From Candidatus Fermentibacterota bacterium (GTDB taxonomy: Bacteria; Fermentibacterota; Fermentibacteria; Fermentibacterales; JCC-6): a DNA stretch of 6,447 nt. How positions within the stretch are numbered: the first letter of the stretch is position 1; every line of letters starts with the position of its first letter. A program made the translations under genes and the position numbers. The stretch spans positions 1 through 6,447 of the forward strand of contig JAUWJE010000117.1 of assembly GCA_030607835.1 (NCBI GenBank), read 5' to 3'. This document shows, in pieces, positions 5,960 through 6,447 of the stretch. Under the pieces are notes generated by a model. The model searched no databases and was not told where the DNA came from. It was given only the letters and a program-made list of their open reading frames with translations.

Positions 5960-6447
5960 TTATCTTTTCAGGATATAGACGGTTTTATACTCCGCGGAAC
6001 AGATAACAGCTCTCAAACCGTCGCTGCTTATGGCAATGCTCTGAGGATATCCGAATTTGGTGGTTCTTAGTTCAATCTGTCCGCTTTCAGCAACAATGAC
6101 CATTCCATAATTCTCACATGCAGCATATGCATAACTCCCGTCAGGCATTGATTCTGCCGTTGTCGGGACAACCGGGAATGTTATCATCTTATATAAATCA
6201 CAATTTTCCTTTTTGATAAACCAGAGTTCATTGCTTCCTTCCACAACGGCACAGATAAATCCCTGAGGCCCAGGAAAGAGACTTATAACATCACCCGGAA
6301 CTTGACACGATCCGATTTCCGTCCATGTCTCAGTATCAAAAGCTGCTATGACCATTCTGGATCCACCTGCGAGGAATATCACATCTCCGTTCTGATCTGC
6401 CACGATTCCCTGGCAATCAGTCAGGAGTTTGGATGGGATACCAATAA
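5960..6447 (-). CDS. Beta-propeller-like (YVTN/NHL-type) protein, C-terminal part
   Basis: The 161 codons present form about three and a half repeats of roughly 40 residues. Each has a turn such as DQNGD, GPQGF, MPDGS or SSDGL followed by short beta-strand-like hydrophobic stretches, and the last half-blade ends YKTVYILKR. This pattern fits a WD40/YVTN/NHL-type propeller, often extracytoplasmic; I cannot name a ligand or enzyme activity. The frame stays open from the stop to the right edge, so the GTG at 6403 is an internal valine codon, not a start; the true N-terminus and any signal peptide lie outside the window. It converges on the PDZ gene with stop codons directly adjacent and no terminator between. 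A functional link with the sigma unit is not shown. Confidence 0.7.
   Translation of the reverse strand, partial: IGIPSKLLTDCQGIVADQNGDVIFLAGGSRMVIAAFDTETWTEIGSCQVPGDVISLFPGPQGFICAVVEGSNELWFIKKENCDLYKMITFPVVPTTAESMPDGSYAYAACENYGMVIVAESGQIELRTTKFGYPQSIAISSDGLRAVICSAEYKTVYILKR

Noticed and set aside
5960..6403. Reading the propeller gene as a complete 147-residue protein starting at GTG 6403
   Set aside because: The same frame stays open to the right edge and the upstream residues continue the repeat pattern, so the gene is partial and the GTG codes for an internal valine.

Overview
The window looks like chromosomal DNA from a Gram-negative (diderm) bacterium. The support is a glycosyltransferase family 9 (LPS heptosyltransferase-like) gene, an MsbA-like lipid exporter, and a membrane-anchored anti-sigma factor with an exported partner. 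Base composition is fairly balanced. Start codons and Shine-Dalgarno sites are irregular: one clear TTG start has a strong site, while several coupled starts have none. I cannot assign a phylum from the sequence. No rRNA, tRNA, insertion sequence, CRISPR array or phage feature was seen.

Layout. Two transcription units diverge from an intergenic region of about 120 bases (3886-4006). The minus-strand unit reads leftward: a full-length MsbA-like ABC exporter (3885-1984), a family 9 glycosyltransferase (1991-1050), and the first 351 codons of mutS (1053 to the left edge). The genes overlap by 8 and 4 bases, so this is almost certainly one translationally coupled operon that joins envelope lipid/LPS functions to mismatch repair. 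The plus-strand unit reads rightward: an ECF sigma factor (4007-4600), a zinc-finger anti-sigma factor with one membrane segment (4597-5067), and an exported HtrA/DegS-like protein with a PDZ domain (5084-5959). A minus-strand beta-propeller-like gene (5960 to the right edge, N-terminus missing) converges on this unit, and the two stop codons abut with no spacer.

How the genes may work together. The sigma/anti-sigma pair resembles RpoE-RseA type envelope-stress circuits. The third gene is the most interesting item. It has the outline of an S1C (HtrA/DegS) serine protease plus PDZ, but the block that should read G-N-S-G-G-P reads G-L-M-G-A-A, so the catalytic serine is gone. It is therefore probably a pseudoprotease acting as a sensor, shield or scaffold for the anti-sigma factor rather than as the site-1 protease. 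The anti-sigma factor ends in a free C-terminal Phe on the predicted periplasmic side, which could be a PDZ ligand. The pseudoprotease's only two cysteines form a CxxC motif. These functional links are inference. The sequence itself shows gene order, domain outlines and the residue substitutions.
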